DNA of 64,000 nt, taken from contig NZ_QJKI01000005.1 in the NCBI RefSeq assembly GCF_003201855.1, positions 1 to 64,000 of the forward strand. Direction: 5' to 3'. Of the stretch, positions 25,162-34,388 are shown piece by piece. Within the stretch, counting starts at the first letter, position 1; each line of letters opens with the position of its first letter. The translations under genes were made by a program, and so were the position numbers. The notes below the pieces were generated by a model, which saw only the letters and a list, made by a program, of their open reading frames with translations, was not told the origin of the DNA and made no database searches. This stretch comes from Rivihabitans pingtungensis. Its GTDB lineage: Bacteria; Pseudomonadota; Gammaproteobacteria; Burkholderiales; Aquaspirillaceae.

Positions 25162-27486
25162 ATGCGCGCCGACACCCCACCCAAGCCGGTAGGCCATGCC
25201 TTGCCGCACGAAAGCGCCGCGCTGCACGTCAGCGGCGCCGCCCACTATCTGGACGACCTGCCCGAGCTGGCCGGCACCCTGCACGCCGCCATTGGCCAGG
25301 CCCCCTGTGCGCATGGCCGCCTGCGCGCCTTGCAGCTGGACGCAGTGCGCGCCGCCCCCGGCGTGCGCGCCGTGCTCACCGCAGTGGATATTCCCGGCGA
25401 CAATAATTGCGGCCCCATCCTGCACGACGACCCGCTGCTGGCGGCGGATGAGGTGCAGTTTTACGGCCAGCCGCTGTTTGTGGTGGCCGCCGACAGCCGC
25501 GAGCAGGCGCGCCAGGCGGTGCGGCTGGCGCAGATCGATATCGAGCCCTTGCCGGCGCTGCTGGACATCGACAGCGCGGTGGCCGCCGAATCCTGGGTGC
25601 TGCCGCCGTTCGAGATGCAGCGCGGCGAGGTGGACGCCGCCTTTGCCGCCGCGCCGCACCGCTTGTCCGGCCAGGCGCGGGTGGGCGGGCAGGAGCATTT
25701 TTATCTGGAAGGGCAGATTTCTTACGCCCAGCCCGGCGACGACGACAGCCTGCATGTGTGGTGCTCCACCCAGCACCCCAGCGAGATGCAGCAGCTGATT
25801 GCCCACGCGCTGGGCTGGCGCGCGCATCAAATCACCGTCAGTTGTCGGCGCATGGGCGGAGCGTTTGGCGGCAAAGAATCGCAATCGGCGCAATGGGCCT
25901 GCCTGGCGGCGCTGCTGGCGGTGCGCACTGGCCGGCCGGTCAAGCTGCGGCTGGACCGCGACGAGGACATGAGCGCCACCGGCAAGCGCCATGGCTTTCA
26001 GTATCAATGGCAGGCGGCGTTTGCCGACGATGGCCGGCTGGCCGGGCTCAAGCTGGAGATGGCCTCGCACTGCGGGTTTTCGGCGGATTTGTCTGGCCCA
26101 GTCAACGACCGCGCCATCTGCCATCTGGACAATGCCTATTATCTGGACGCGCTGGCGCTGCGCAGCCTGCGCTGCAAAACCCACACTGTGTCCAACACTG
26201 CGTTTCGCGGTTTTGGCGGCCCGCAGGGCATGTTCTTGATCGAAACCGTGCTGGACGACATCGCCCGCCATTTGCAGCTCGACCCGCTGGCGGTGCGTCA
26301 GGCCAATTTTTACGACAGCGAGCCGGGCGGCGCGCGCAGCGTCACCCACTACGGCATGCCGGTCACCGACAATATCGCCCCGGCGCTGGTGGCCGAGCTG
26401 GCCGCGCGCTGCCAATACGCCCAGCGCCGCCAGGCAATTGCCGAATTCAATGCCGCCAGCCCCACGCTCAAGCGCGGCCTGGCGCTGACCCCGGTGAAAT
26501 TTGGCATCTCGTTCAACGCCACCCACTTCAACCAGGCCGGCGCGCTGGTGCATGTCTACACCGACGGCACCGTGCTGGCCTCGCACGGCGGCACCGAGAT
26601 GGGCCAGGGCTTGTACACCAAGATTCGCCAGATCGTCGCCGGTGAATTTGGCCTGCCGCTGGCCGATGTGCGGCTGGCCGCCACCGACACCAGCCGGGTG
26701 TCCAACACCTCGGCCACCGCCGCCTCCAGCGGCACCGACCTGAACGGCAAGGCGGCGCAGGCAGCCTGCCAGCAGATCAAGGCGCGGCTGGCGGCGCTGA
26801 TGGTCGAGCTGGCGGGCGGCGGCAGCGCCGACGCGGTGCGGTTTGCCGACGGCCAGGTGCGGCTGGCGGACTTCAGCCTGCCGTTTGCCGAGCTGGCCAT
26901 GCGCGCCTACCGGGCGCGGGTGCAGCTGTGGGACAGCGGTTTTTATCGCACCCCGGACATTCACTTTGACCCGGTCAGCAAGCTGGGCCGGCCGTTTTAT
27001 TACTTTGCCTACGGCGCGGCGGCCTGCGAAGTGGCCATCGACACGCTGACCGGCGAAAGCCGGGTGCTGCGCGCCGACCTGCTGCACGACGTCGGCCAGT
27101 CGATCAACCCGGCGCTGGACATTGGCCAGATCGAGGGCGGCTTTGTGCAGGGCATGGGCTGGCTGACCAGCGAAGAACTGTACTGGCGCGCCGACGGCAA
27201 GCTGATGACTCACGCGCCATCTACCTACAAAATCCCCACCGCAGCGGATGTGCCGGCGGTGTTCAATGTGGCGCTGTACGCCAACGCCAACCGCGAAGAC
27301 AGCATCCACCGCAGCAAGGCGGTGGGCGAGCCGCCGTTCATGCTGGCGCTGGCGGTGTTTTTTGCCCTGCGCGACGCGGTGGCCGCCGCCTTGCCCGCCG
27401 GCGCGCCGGTGCAACTGGACGCGCCGGCCACGCCAGAGGCGATTGTGTGCGCGTTGCGCGCCGGGAGCGGCGCATGCGCTGGCTGA
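25162..27486 (+). CDS. xdhB: Xanthine dehydrogenase molybdenum-binding subunit
   Basis: A 774-residue subunit that carries the molybdopterin cofactor and the purine-binding site. Typical motifs are GAFGGKESQ, NTAFRGFGGPQG, GTEMGQGLYTKI and the C-terminal GEPPFMLALAVFFALRDA, which contains the catalytic glutamate. The N-terminus (DTPPKPVGHALPHESAALHV, then YLDDLP) is standard. It starts one base after xdhA and overlaps xdhC by 13 bases, so the three are translated from one transcript. Confidence 0.96.
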   Translation: MRADTPPKPVGHALPHESAALHVSGAAHYLDDLPELAGTLHAAIGQAPCAHGRLRALQLDAVRAAPGVRAVLTAVDIPGDNNCGPILHDDPLLAADEVQFYGQPLFVVAADSREQARQAVRLAQIDIEPLPALLDIDSAVAAESWVLPPFEMQRGEVDAAFAAAPHRLSGQARVGGQEHFYLEGQISYAQPGDDDSLHVWCSTQHPSEMQQLIAHALGWRAHQITVSCRRMGGAFGGKESQSAQWACLAALLAVRTGRPVKLRLDRDEDMSATGKRHGFQYQWQAAFADDGRLAGLKLEMASHCGFSADLSGPVNDRAICHLDNAYYLDALALRSLRCKTHTVSNTAFRGFGGPQGMFLIETVLDDIARHLQLDPLAVRQANFYDSEPGGARSVTHYGMPVTDNIAPALVAELAARCQYAQRRQAIAEFNAASPTLKRGLALTPVKFGISFNATHFNQAGALVHVYTDGTVLASHGGTEMGQGLYTKIRQIVAGEFGLPLADVRLAATDTSRVSNTSATAASSGTDLNGKAAQAACQQIKARLAALMVELAGGGSADAVRFADGQVRLADFSLPFAELAMRAYRARVQLWDSGFYRTPDIHFDPVSKLGRPFYYFAYGAAACEVAIDTLTGESRVLRADLLHDVGQSINPALDIGQIEGGFVQGMGWLTSEELYWRADGKLMTHAPSTYKIPTAADVPAVFNVALYANANREDSIHRSKAVGEPPFMLALAVFFALRDAVAAALPAGAPVQLDAPATPEAIVCALRAGSGACAG

Positions 27487-28475
27487 ACGCGCTGCTGGAC
27501 GGCCTGGCGGCGGGCGAACCGATGGTGTGGGTGAGCGTGGCGCGGCTGCATGGCTCCGGCCCGCGCGAAGTGGGCGCCAGCATGGTGGTGGGCGCACACC
27601 GCCAGGCCGACACCATTGGCGGCGGCCATCTGGAATGGCAGGCCATCGCCCAGGCGCGCCAACTGCTCAGCGCCAGCACTGGCCACCCGGCGGCCCGCGT
27701 CTGCCGTTACAATCTGGGCGCGCGGCTGGGCCAGTGCTGCGGCGGCGTGGTGTGGCTGCTGTTTGAGGTGATTGCCCCCAGCGCGCTGGCCGACTGGCAG
27801 GCGCGCGCCGCCCAGCTGAGCGCCGGCCAGCCGCTGTGGCGTGAACTGAACGCTGGCGAAGCGGCCTCACGCTGGCGCTTGGCGGCGCCCACCGAGGCCA
27901 GCAGCGCGCTGGACGGCGGCGAGCACGACTGGCGCTGGCGGCAGCGGCTGGCGCGCGCGCCGTTTCCGGTGTGGCTGTTTGGCGCCGGCCATGTCGCCCA
28001 GGCGCTGGTGACGCAATTGCGCCTGCTGGCGGCGCAGGTGCGCTGGATTGACCCGCGCGACGACGCCTTTGCCGGGCTGGACCTCACCGGGGTGGACGCA
28101 CGGGTGAACGACGACCCGGCCAGCGAAGTGGCCGAAGCGCCGCCGGGCTGTTTTTACCTGGTGATGAGCCACAGCCACGCGCTGGATTTTGCCCTGTGCG
28201 AAGCCATCTTTGCCCGCCGCGACGCGGCGTATTTTGGCCTGATTGGCTCACGCAGCAAACGCGCCAGTTTTGAGCAGCGGCTGCTGGCGCGCGGGCTGGA
28301 CGCCGACCGCCTGAGCGAGCTGACTTGCCCGATTGGCATTGCCGGCATCACCGACAAACAGCCGGCGGCGATTGCCTTGGCCGTTGCCGCGCAGATGTTG
28401 CAGCTGCACAATGCACGCCAATGGCTGAATCAGGCGCATACGCTGATTCAGCCGACTGTTTTTTATCCGGAGTAA
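27474..28475 (+). CDS. xdhC: Xanthine dehydrogenase accessory protein (molybdenum cofactor insertion)
   Basis: A 333-residue XdhC protein that binds molybdopterin, helps its sulfuration and inserts it into XdhB. The N-terminal GSGPREVGASMVV and IGGGHLEWQA and the C-terminal Rossmann-like FGAGHVAQALV, then YFGLIGSRSKRASF, are characteristic. A GGGAG site precedes the ATG, which overlaps the xdhB end. The next gene (ABC ATPase) starts three bases after the stop, so uptake and oxidation genes probably share an operon. Confidence 0.95.
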   Translation: MRWLNALLDGLAAGEPMVWVSVARLHGSGPREVGASMVVGAHRQADTIGGGHLEWQAIAQARQLLSASTGHPAARVCRYNLGARLGQCCGGVVWLLFEVIAPSALADWQARAAQLSAGQPLWRELNAGEAASRWRLAAPTEASSALDGGEHDWRWRQRLARAPFPVWLFGAGHVAQALVTQLRLLAAQVRWIDPRDDAFAGLDLTGVDARVNDDPASEVAEAPPGCFYLVMSHSHALDFALCEAIFARRDAAYFGLIGSRSKRASFEQRLLARGLDADRLSELTCPIGIAGITDKQPAAIALAVAAQMLQLHNARQWLNQAHTLIQPTVFYPE

Positions 28476-28477
28476 GC

Positions 28478-30010
28478 ATGTCGCAGACCCCTCCCCGTCT
28501 GACCCTGACCGGGATCAGCAAGCGTTACCCCAGCGTGGTCGCCAATGATGGCGTCAGCCTGTCGGTGGCGCCCGGCGAGATCCACGCCATTCTTGGCGAA
28601 AATGGCGCGGGCAAAAGCACGCTGATGAAAATCATCTATGGCGCGGTCAAGGCCGACGCTGGCGAAATCCGCTGGAACGGCCAGCCGGTGACCATCGCCA
28701 ACCCGGCGCAGGCGCGCAAGCTGGGCATTGGCATGGTGTTTCAGCATTTTTCGCTGTTCGAAACCCTGACCGTGGTCGAGAACATCGCCCTGGCGCTGGA
28801 TGCGCCGTTCGACCCGGCGGCGCTGGCGCTGCGGGTGCGCGAAGTGTCCGAGCGCTACGGCCTGCCGCTGGACCCGCACCGGCTGGTGCACAGCCTGTCG
28901 GTGGGCGAGCGCCAGCGGGTGGAAATCGTGCGCTGCCTGCTGCAAGACCCCAAGCTGTTGATCCTGGACGAGCCCACCTCGGTGCTCACCCCGCAGGCGG
29001 TGCAAAAGCTGTTCGACACCCTGCGCCGGCTGGCCAGCGAGGGCGTGTCGATTGTCTACATCAGCCACAAGCTGCACGAAATCCAAACCCTGTGCGACAG
29101 CGCCACCATTCTGCGCGGCGGCAAGGTGACCGGCGAGGCGATTCCGCGTGACGAAACCCCGGCCAGCCTGGCGCGGATGATGATCGGCCGCGAACTGCCG
29201 GTGTGCGAAGCGCCGCCCTACAGTGGCCCCAGCCGGCCCGTGCTGGAAATCCGCCAGCTCAGCCAGCGCAGCGACGACCCGTTTGGCACCTCGCTAACTG
29301 ATGTCTCGTTGACGGTGAACGCGGGGGAGATCGTCGGCATTGCCGGGATTTCCGGCAATGGCCAGGCCGAGCTGCTGGCGGCGTTGTCGGGCGAAGCGCC
29401 CAGTGGCAAGACCACCGTCTGGCTGGATGGCGAAGCGATTGGCCATTTGCACCCTGGCCGCCGACGCGCGCGCGGGCTGGCCTTTGTGCCGGAAGAGCGC
29501 CTGGGGCGCGGCGCGGTGCCCTCGCAATCGCTGGCGCATAACGCCCTGCTCACCGGCCACCGTCACGGCGGCATGCGCCGTTTTGGCCTGGTCAGCTATG
29601 CGCGCGCGCGCCAGTTTGCCCAGGACTGCATCGCCCGCTTTGACGTGCGCTGCGGCGGTCCGCTGGCGGCGGCGCGTTCGCTGTCCGGCGGCAATTTGCA
29701 AAAATTCATTGTCGGGCGCGAGATCATGCTCAGCCCGAAAGCCATGATCGTCGCCCAGCCCACCTGGGGGGTGGACGTGGGCGCGGCGGCGTTTTTGCGC
29801 CAGACCCTGCTGGATTTGTCCCGCTCGGGCGTGGCGATTCTGGTGATTTCCGAGGAGTTGGAAGAATTGTTTGAAATCAGCGACCGCATCGCCGTGCTGG
29901 CCCAGGGCCGGCTGTCGGCGGCCGTGCCCAAGGCCGAGGCCGACGCCGAGTCGGTGGGCCTGCAAATGGCCGGCCTGTTCAACGCGGAGGCCAGCCATGC
30001 ATCTGCTTGA
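28478..30010 (+). CDS. BMP-type ABC transporter ATP-binding protein (two ATPase domains)
   Basis: A 510-residue protein with two fused ABC domains, as in sugar and nucleoside importers such as RbsA or NupA. The first domain has Walker A GENGAGKST and signature LSVGERQRVEI. The second has a degenerate P-loop (GISGNGQAEL) and signature LSGGNLQKFI. It begins three bases after xdhC and overlaps the first permease gene by 14 bases. With the flanking genes it should import nucleosides or purine bases to feed xanthine dehydrogenase. Confidence 0.93.
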   Translation: MSQTPPRLTLTGISKRYPSVVANDGVSLSVAPGEIHAILGENGAGKSTLMKIIYGAVKADAGEIRWNGQPVTIANPAQARKLGIGMVFQHFSLFETLTVVENIALALDAPFDPAALALRVREVSERYGLPLDPHRLVHSLSVGERQRVEIVRCLLQDPKLLILDEPTSVLTPQAVQKLFDTLRRLASEGVSIVYISHKLHEIQTLCDSATILRGGKVTGEAIPRDETPASLARMMIGRELPVCEAPPYSGPSRPVLEIRQLSQRSDDPFGTSLTDVSLTVNAGEIVGIAGISGNGQAELLAALSGEAPSGKTTVWLDGEAIGHLHPGRRRARGLAFVPEERLGRGAVPSQSLAHNALLTGHRHGGMRRFGLVSYARARQFAQDCIARFDVRCGGPLAAARSLSGGNLQKFIVGREIMLSPKAMIVAQPTWGVDVGAAAFLRQTLLDLSRSGVAILVISEELEELFEISDRIAVLAQGRLSAAVPKAEADAESVGLQMAGLFNAEASHASA

Positions 30011-31052
30011 ACCCCGCCCGCAACCCTCGCAACTGATGCGCTGGACCGCGCCGCTGATCGCCATTGTCGCCACCCTGCTGGTGGGCTCGGGGCTCTTTCT
30101 GGCGCTGGGCAAAGACCCGCTGCAATCGTTCAAGGTGTTTTTTGTCGAGCCGCTGACCAGCAGCTACGGCTGGAGCGAACTGCTGATCAAGGCCTGTCCG
30201 CTGATCCTGATCGCCCAGGGCCTGGCCATTGGCTTTAAGGCGCGCATTTACAATATCGGCGCCGAAGGCCAGCTGATTGTCGGCGCGCTGGCCGGCGGCG
30301 GCATCGCCATCCAGTTTGGCGACAGCGGCGCGGCCTGGGTGCTGCCGGCCATGGTGCTGGCCGGCGCACTGGGCGGCGCGCTGTGGGGGGCGATTCCTGC
30401 GCTACTGAAAACCCGCTTCAACGCCGAAGAAACCCTCACCACGCTGATGCTGGCTTATGTGGCCAGTTTTCTGCTGTCGTATATGGTCAACGGCCCGTGG
30501 CGCGACCCGGAGGGGATGAATTTTCCGCAATCGGTGATGTTTGCCGATGGCGCGTTGTTCCCCATCCTGCTGGAAGGCTCGCGGGTGAATGGCTCGGTGT
30601 TCATCACCCTGTTTGCCGTGCTGGGCTTCTGGCTGTTCAACGCCAAGAGCTTTCTGGCCTACCAGCTGGAAGTGGGCGGCCAGGCCCCGGCGGCGGCGCG
30701 CTACGCCGGGTTTTCTGCCCAGCGCACGGTGTGGTTCAGCCTGGTGCTCTCCGGTCTCACCGCCGGCCTGGCCGGCGTGGGCGAAGTGGCCGGCCCGGTG
30801 GGCCAGCTTAACCTGAACATCTCGCCCGGCTACGGCTTTGCCGCCATCATCGTCGCTTATCTGGGCCGCCTGCACGCGCTGGGCATCGTGCTGGCCGGCG
30901 CGCTGATGGCGCTGATCTACCTGGGCGGCGAAGCCGCACAAGTGGCGCTGCAACTGCCAGCGGCGATTACCGGGATTTTTCAGGGCATGCTGCTGTTCTT
31001 CCTGCTCGGCGCCGATGCCTTTATCGACAACCGCCTGCGTCGGCGCAAGTAA
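29997..31052 (+). CDS. BMP-type ABC transporter permease 1
   Basis: A 351-residue inner-membrane permease of the BPD_transp_2 family. About nine hydrophobic segments are visible. ARIYNIGAEGQLIVGALAGG and ARYAGFSAQRTVWFSLVLSG mark the family. The ATG overlaps the end of the ATPase gene by 14 bases, indicating coupling. The second permease lies 522 bases downstream, an unusually large gap filled by repeats. Confidence 0.92.
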   Translation: MHLLEPRPQPSQLMRWTAPLIAIVATLLVGSGLFLALGKDPLQSFKVFFVEPLTSSYGWSELLIKACPLILIAQGLAIGFKARIYNIGAEGQLIVGALAGGGIAIQFGDSGAAWVLPAMVLAGALGGALWGAIPALLKTRFNAEETLTTLMLAYVASFLLSYMVNGPWRDPEGMNFPQSVMFADGALFPILLEGSRVNGSVFITLFAVLGFWLFNAKSFLAYQLEVGGQAPAAARYAGFSAQRTVWFSLVLSGLTAGLAGVGEVAGPVGQLNLNISPGYGFAAIIVAYLGRLHALGIVLAGALMALIYLGGEAAQVALQLPAAITGIFQGMLLFFLLGADAFIDNRLRRRK

Positions 31053-31079
31053 GCGCGGCGCGCTGTGGCCCACGCCTGG

Positions 31080-31099
31080 ATTCCCGCCTGCGCGGGAAT
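31080..31099. repeat. dRS3-like palindrome
   Basis: ATTCCCGCCTGCGCGGGAAT fits ATTCCC-N8-GGGAAT, the 20-base dRS3 pattern described in pathogenic Neisseria. It is the left end of repeat unit 1. Confidence 0.75.
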
Positions 31100-31192
31100 G
31101 ACGGTAGGGAGCGGGCGGTGGGTGAAATCGGCGGTGCGGGGCAAGCTACGGCGGTAATGCACCGCTGCCGGGCTTACCTCCTTCACCGCGTC

Positions 31193-31212
31193 ATCCCCGC
31201 GCAGGCGGGGAT
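31193..31212. repeat. dRS3-like palindrome, GC variant
   Basis: ATCCCCGCGCAGGCGGGGAT has paired changes (ATCCCC/GGGGAT) that keep the stem. It forms the right end of repeat unit 1, in inverted orientation to 31080-31099. Confidence 0.7.
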
Positions 31213-31303
31213 CCAGAAGAATCCACAGCGCGCTGCCCTTGGCAGGATCACCCGACCAGGGCAGGGCGTGAAGAGAAACACCGCACGCTGTGGCCCGCCC
31301 TGG

Positions 31304-31323
31304 ATTCCCGCCTGCGCGGGAAT
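31304..31323. repeat. dRS3-like palindrome
   Basis: ATTCCCGCCTGCGCGGGAAT, identical to the one at 31080-31099, at the left end of repeat unit 2. Confidence 0.75.
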
Positions 31324-31416
31324 GACGGTAGGGAGCGGGCGGTGGGTGAAATCGGCGGGGTGAGGCAAGCTACGGCGGTAATGCACCGCCGCCGGGCTTA
31401 CTTCCTTCACTGCGTC

Positions 31417-31436
31417 ATCCCCGCGCAGGCGGGGAT
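31417..31436. repeat. dRS3-like palindrome, GC variant
   Basis: ATCCCCGCGCAGGCGGGGAT, identical to 31193-31212, at the right end of repeat unit 2. Confidence 0.7.
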
Positions 31437-31574
31437 CCAGAAAGCCGCCACCGCGCACTGCCCGTGACCATTGTCACCGACAGACTGAACTGAAACCGTT
31501 TTACCCGGCTGCGCGCAGCAGTCGGACACAGACGCGCGCCGCTGGCTGGAGGCGGCGCGCCAGGAGATGCAAAC

Positions 31575-32495
31575 ATGATGGATTCCATGATTCCGGTGCT
31601 GGCCGGCACGCTGGCGGCGGCCACGCCGCTGATTTTTGCCGGGCTGGGCGAGCTGGTGGCCGAGCGCAGCGGGGTGATCAACCTTGGCGTGGAAGGCATG
31701 ATTTTGATTGGCGCGATTGCCGGCTTTGCCGCCGCCGCCGAAACCGGGCTGGGCCCGGCCGCTGGCCTGCCGGCCGGTGCGCTGGCCGGCATGGGCGCGG
31801 CGCTGGTGTTTGCCGTGTTTGCGCTGTCGCTGGCCGCCAACCAGGCCGCCTGTGGGCTGGCGCTGACCATTTTTGGCATTGGCCTGTCGGCGTTTATTGG
31901 CCAGCACTATGTCAGCTACAGCCTGCCGGGGCTCAAGCCGCTGTCGATTCCGCTGTTGTCGGATATCCCGGTGATTGGCCCGGTGCTGTTTCACCAAGAC
32001 GCCGTGGTGTATCTGTCACTGGCGGCGTTTGCCCTGGTGGCGTGGGTCTTGGCGAAAACCCGGCTGGGCCTGCTGCTGAAAGCGGTGGGCGAATCGCCCG
32101 AGGCGGCGCACGCCATTGGCTATCCGGTACTGGCCATCCGCTATGGCGCGGTGCTGTTTGGCGGGGCGATGGCCGGGCTGGGTGGGGCCTATCTGTCCAC
32201 CGTGTACACCCCGCTGTGGGTGCAGAACATGAGCGCCGGGCGCGGCTGGATTGCCGTGGCGCTGGTGGTGTTTGCCGCCTGGAAGCCGGGCCGCCTGCTG
32301 CTGGGGGCGTATTTGTTTGGCGCGGTGACCATTCTGCAATTCCACGCCCAGGGCCTGGGCATTGCCCTGCCGGTGCAATTGCTGGCGGCGCTACCCTACC
32401 TGGCCACCATTGTGGTGCTGGTGCTGATCTCGCGCGACCGCCGCTTGTTGCAACTGAACCTGCCGGCGTCGCTGGGCAAGCCCTACCTGCCGTAA
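31575..32495 (+). CDS. BMP-type ABC transporter permease 2
   Basis: A 306-residue inner-membrane permease of the BPD_transp_2 family, partner of the permease encoded upstream. ERSGVINLGVEGMILIGAIA and SGRGWIAVALVVFAAWKPG-like sequence (MSAGRGWIAVALVVFAAWKP) are typical of nucleoside/BMP permeases. A CAGGAGATGC ribosome-binding region precedes the ATG. Although 522 bases from its partner, it is in the same direction and should complete the transporter. Its TAA stop is the start of a partial TAAG palindrome. Confidence 0.92.
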   Translation: MMDSMIPVLAGTLAAATPLIFAGLGELVAERSGVINLGVEGMILIGAIAGFAAAAETGLGPAAGLPAGALAGMGAALVFAVFALSLAANQAACGLALTIFGIGLSAFIGQHYVSYSLPGLKPLSIPLLSDIPVIGPVLFHQDAVVYLSLAAFALVAWVLAKTRLGLLLKAVGESPEAAHAIGYPVLAIRYGAVLFGGAMAGLGGAYLSTVYTPLWVQNMSAGRGWIAVALVVFAAWKPGRLLLGAYLFGAVTILQFHAQGLGIALPVQLLAALPYLATIVVLVLISRDRRLLQLNLPASLGKPYLP

Positions 32496-32560
32496 GCGCC
32501 ACTCGAAGCGCTGCTCACCACACGCCGTATCGTGCGCCTGGCCAGGCGCGTGGTGCGGCG
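32493..32560. repeat. TAAG palindrome, truncated copy 8 (supplies a stop codon)
   Basis: TAAGCGCCACTCGAAGCGCT, then GCTCACCACACGCC and CGCCTGGCCAGGCGCGTGGTG. Only part of the family sequence is present. The first TAA is the stop codon of permease 2. Confidence 0.55.
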
Positions 32561-32642
32561 GCCTGGGATAGGGAAGGCCGTCAAAAAACCCTCATCTTGC
32601 TGTGCCAGACTGTTCGCCCGCCACCCTTGGCACCCATCACAC

Positions 32643-32754
32643 TAAGCGTCGCTAACAAAACCCAGCGCAGCGGCCCTGGCCAGGCGTGTGCAGACAGTGC
32701 AAGCAGTACGGCAAGGTCACACAACAACGCCAGGGGGGGTGTTAGCGGCTTTTA
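32643..32754. repeat. TAAG palindrome, copy 9
   Basis: TAAGCGTCGCTAACAAAACCC to GTGTTAGCGGCTTTTA, ending 14 bases before the glpQ ATG. It is nearly full length; a few bases of the GTGTGACC arm are missing. Confidence 0.8.
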
Positions 32755-32768
32755 AAGAGGCGAACACA

Positions 32769-33923
32769 ATGCACAAAACCCTTCTGCTGGTCAGCGCCGC
32801 CGCGCTGTCCCTGCCCGCACTGGCGGCCGACAAGCCGGTATTTCCCACCCTCAATGGCCAACCGCCGCTGATCATCGCCCACCGTGGCGCCTCGGGCTAT
32901 CTGCCCGACCACACGCTGGAAGGCTACGCCAAGGCCATCGAGCTGGGCGCGGATTTTATCGAGCCGGATCTGGTGATGACCAAGGACGGCGTGCTGATCG
33001 CCCGCCACGAACCCAATCTGAAAGACACCACCGACGTGGCCCGCCGCGCCGAGTTCGCCAGCCGCAAGCGCAAGATGATGGTGGATGGCGTGGAAGAAGA
33101 AGGCTGGTTCGCCAGCGACTTTACCCTGGCGGAAATCAAAACCCTGCGCGCCATCCAGCCGCGCGCCGACCGCAGCAAGGCGTTTGACGGGCAGTTTCAG
33201 ATTCCGACTTTTGACGAAATCCTCGCCCTGCGCGCGCAAAAATCCAAAGAAACCGGCCGCCAGATTGGCGTCTACCCGGAAACCAAGCACCCGACCTATC
33301 ACCAGCAACTCGGCCTGAGCCTGGAAAAACCGCTGGTGGCGCTGCTGGCCAAATATCAGCTGAACAGTCAAAAAGCCCCGGTGTTTATCCAGTCTTTTGA
33401 AGCGGCCAACCTCAAGCAATTGCGCAAGCTGACCTCGAACAAACTGGTGTACCTGCTGGATGCGGAAACCGTGCGCCCGGATGGCGTGGTCGAGCGCAAG
33501 ATGCCGTATGACCATGTGCTCAGCGGCGACAAGCGCAGCTATGGCGATATGCTCAGCCCGGCCAACCTCAAGCAAGTGAAAACCTTTGCCGACGGCATCG
33601 GCCCGTGGAAGCCGTATCTGATCAGCTGGCAGGCGATGACCGACCCGAAAACCGGCAAGCCCATCGACGTCAACGGCGACAATGTGATCGACCAGCGCGA
33701 CATGACCCTGCTGGAGGCCAACGACGTGGTCAAGCGCGCCCACCAGCTGGGCCTGGTGGTGCACCCGTTCACCTTCCGCAACGAAGCCAAGCTGCTGGCG
33801 GCCAATTTCCAGGACAACCCGGCGGAAGAATACCGGCTGTTTTTTACGCTGGGCGTGGACGGCGTGTTCAGCGACTTCACCGACACCGCCGTGGCCACCC
33901 GCACGCTGATGCAAATGCGTTAA
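32769..33923 (+). CDS. glpQ: Periplasmic glycerophosphodiester phosphodiesterase
   Basis: A 384-residue GlpQ-type enzyme that releases glycerol-3-phosphate from glycerophosphodiesters. A signal peptide ([19 protein letters not shown]) directs it to the periplasm. The catalytic motifs [39 protein letters not shown] and [10 protein letters not shown] are complete. The ATG at 32769 follows AAAGAGG at a good distance. A TAAG palindrome lies just upstream and no glpT transporter gene is adjacent. Confidence 0.94.
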   Translation: MHKTLLLVSAAALSLPALAADKPVFPTLNGQPPLIIAHRGASGYLPDHTLEGYAKAIELGADFIEPDLVMTKDGVLIARHEPNLKDTTDVARRAEFASRKRKMMVDGVEEEGWFASDFTLAEIKTLRAIQPRADRSKAFDGQFQIPTFDEILALRAQKSKETGRQIGVYPETKHPTYHQQLGLSLEKPLVALLAKYQLNSQKAPVFIQSFEAANLKQLRKLTSNKLVYLLDAETVRPDGVVERKMPYDHVLSGDKRSYGDMLSPANLKQVKTFADGIGPWKPYLISWQAMTDPKTGKPIDVNGDNVIDQRDMTLLEANDVVKRAHQLGLVVHPFTFRNEAKLLAANFQDNPAEEYRLFFTLGVDGVFSDFTDTAVATRTLMQMR

Positions 33924-34172
33924 CACGCGCCAAAACCGGTGCGCCCCGCATATTCATGTGATGCGCTTCTCTTGGCCGATTCGCTATGCTTGCGCCTTGC
34001 CCTGTCGCCCCACCCGTACCGTCGGCAGCCCCCGGTGGCACGGGGTGTGGGCAGAATGTCACGCTTATGCGCTGACATCGGCGCATGCCGGATGAATGCT
34101 GTATGGCAGGCTTGACGCCGCACAACAAACTCTGGCTGAATCATACGATCCGCATTGCACCCGGGAGATGTC
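33924..34172. other. Intergenic region between glpQ and xthA
   Basis: About 250 bases after glpQ show no clear gene, repeat or RNA pattern. A possible small reading frame follows at 34173, and the xthA promoter probably lies in or after it. Confidence 0.4.
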
Positions 34173-34343
34173 ATGAAACCGGTTTCCAACACCTCGTTTC
34201 CGCTGTTCCTGCGCGCACCGCAGCCTGCCGCCAAAAGCGCCACGGGCAGCGACCCCGCCCCTGCCTTCGTGCTGCGTCCGCAGCCAGCCCCCGGCCAAGC
34301 GGCCACGCCCTGTCCGCCGCAAGCACCGAAACGTCTGGCATAA
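34173..34343 (+). CDS. Possible small protein, 56 residues
   Basis: An ATG preceded by GGGAGATG at a good spacing opens a 56-codon frame (MKPVSNTSFPLFLRAPQPAA..., rich in proline and alanine). Composition looks low-complexity, no family is recognised, and it sits 45 bases upstream of xthA. It could be a leader ORF or a chance frame. Confidence 0.25.
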   Translation: MKPVSNTSFPLFLRAPQPAAKSATGSDPAPAFVLRPQPAPGQAATPCPPQAPKRLA

Positions 34344-34388
34344 TGCGCCAGCCGCACCTTGAAGGCGGTGTGACTCAAGGAAACCGCC

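Larger units (their letters stand above)
31061..31218. repeat. Repeat unit 1 of a direct duplication between permease genes
   Basis: The unit runs from CGCTGTGGCCC to GGGGATCCAGAA and recurs at 31286-31442 with about 95% identity by eye. Within it, a 137-base core (31078-31214) is bounded by 27-base inverted repeats containing the dRS3-like palindromes, so each unit looks like a small mobile palindromic element plus flanks. Confidence 0.8.
31286..31442. repeat. Repeat unit 2 of the direct duplication between permease genes
   Basis: Second copy of the unit at 31061-31218, about 225 bases downstream, with a few substitutions (for example GGTGAGGCAAGC in place of GGTGCGGGGCAAGC region). The 67 bases between the units are unrelated. 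The duplication enlarges the gap between the two permease genes. Confidence 0.8.

Noticed and set aside
23658..25184. 508-residue open frame antisense to xdhA
   Set aside because: Same reason: it covers xdhA on the other strand and looks like reverse translation of a GC-rich gene.
25141..27597. 818-residue open frame antisense to xdhB
   Set aside because: A GC-driven shadow of xdhB with repetitive composition and no family features; xdhB itself is intact with all motifs.
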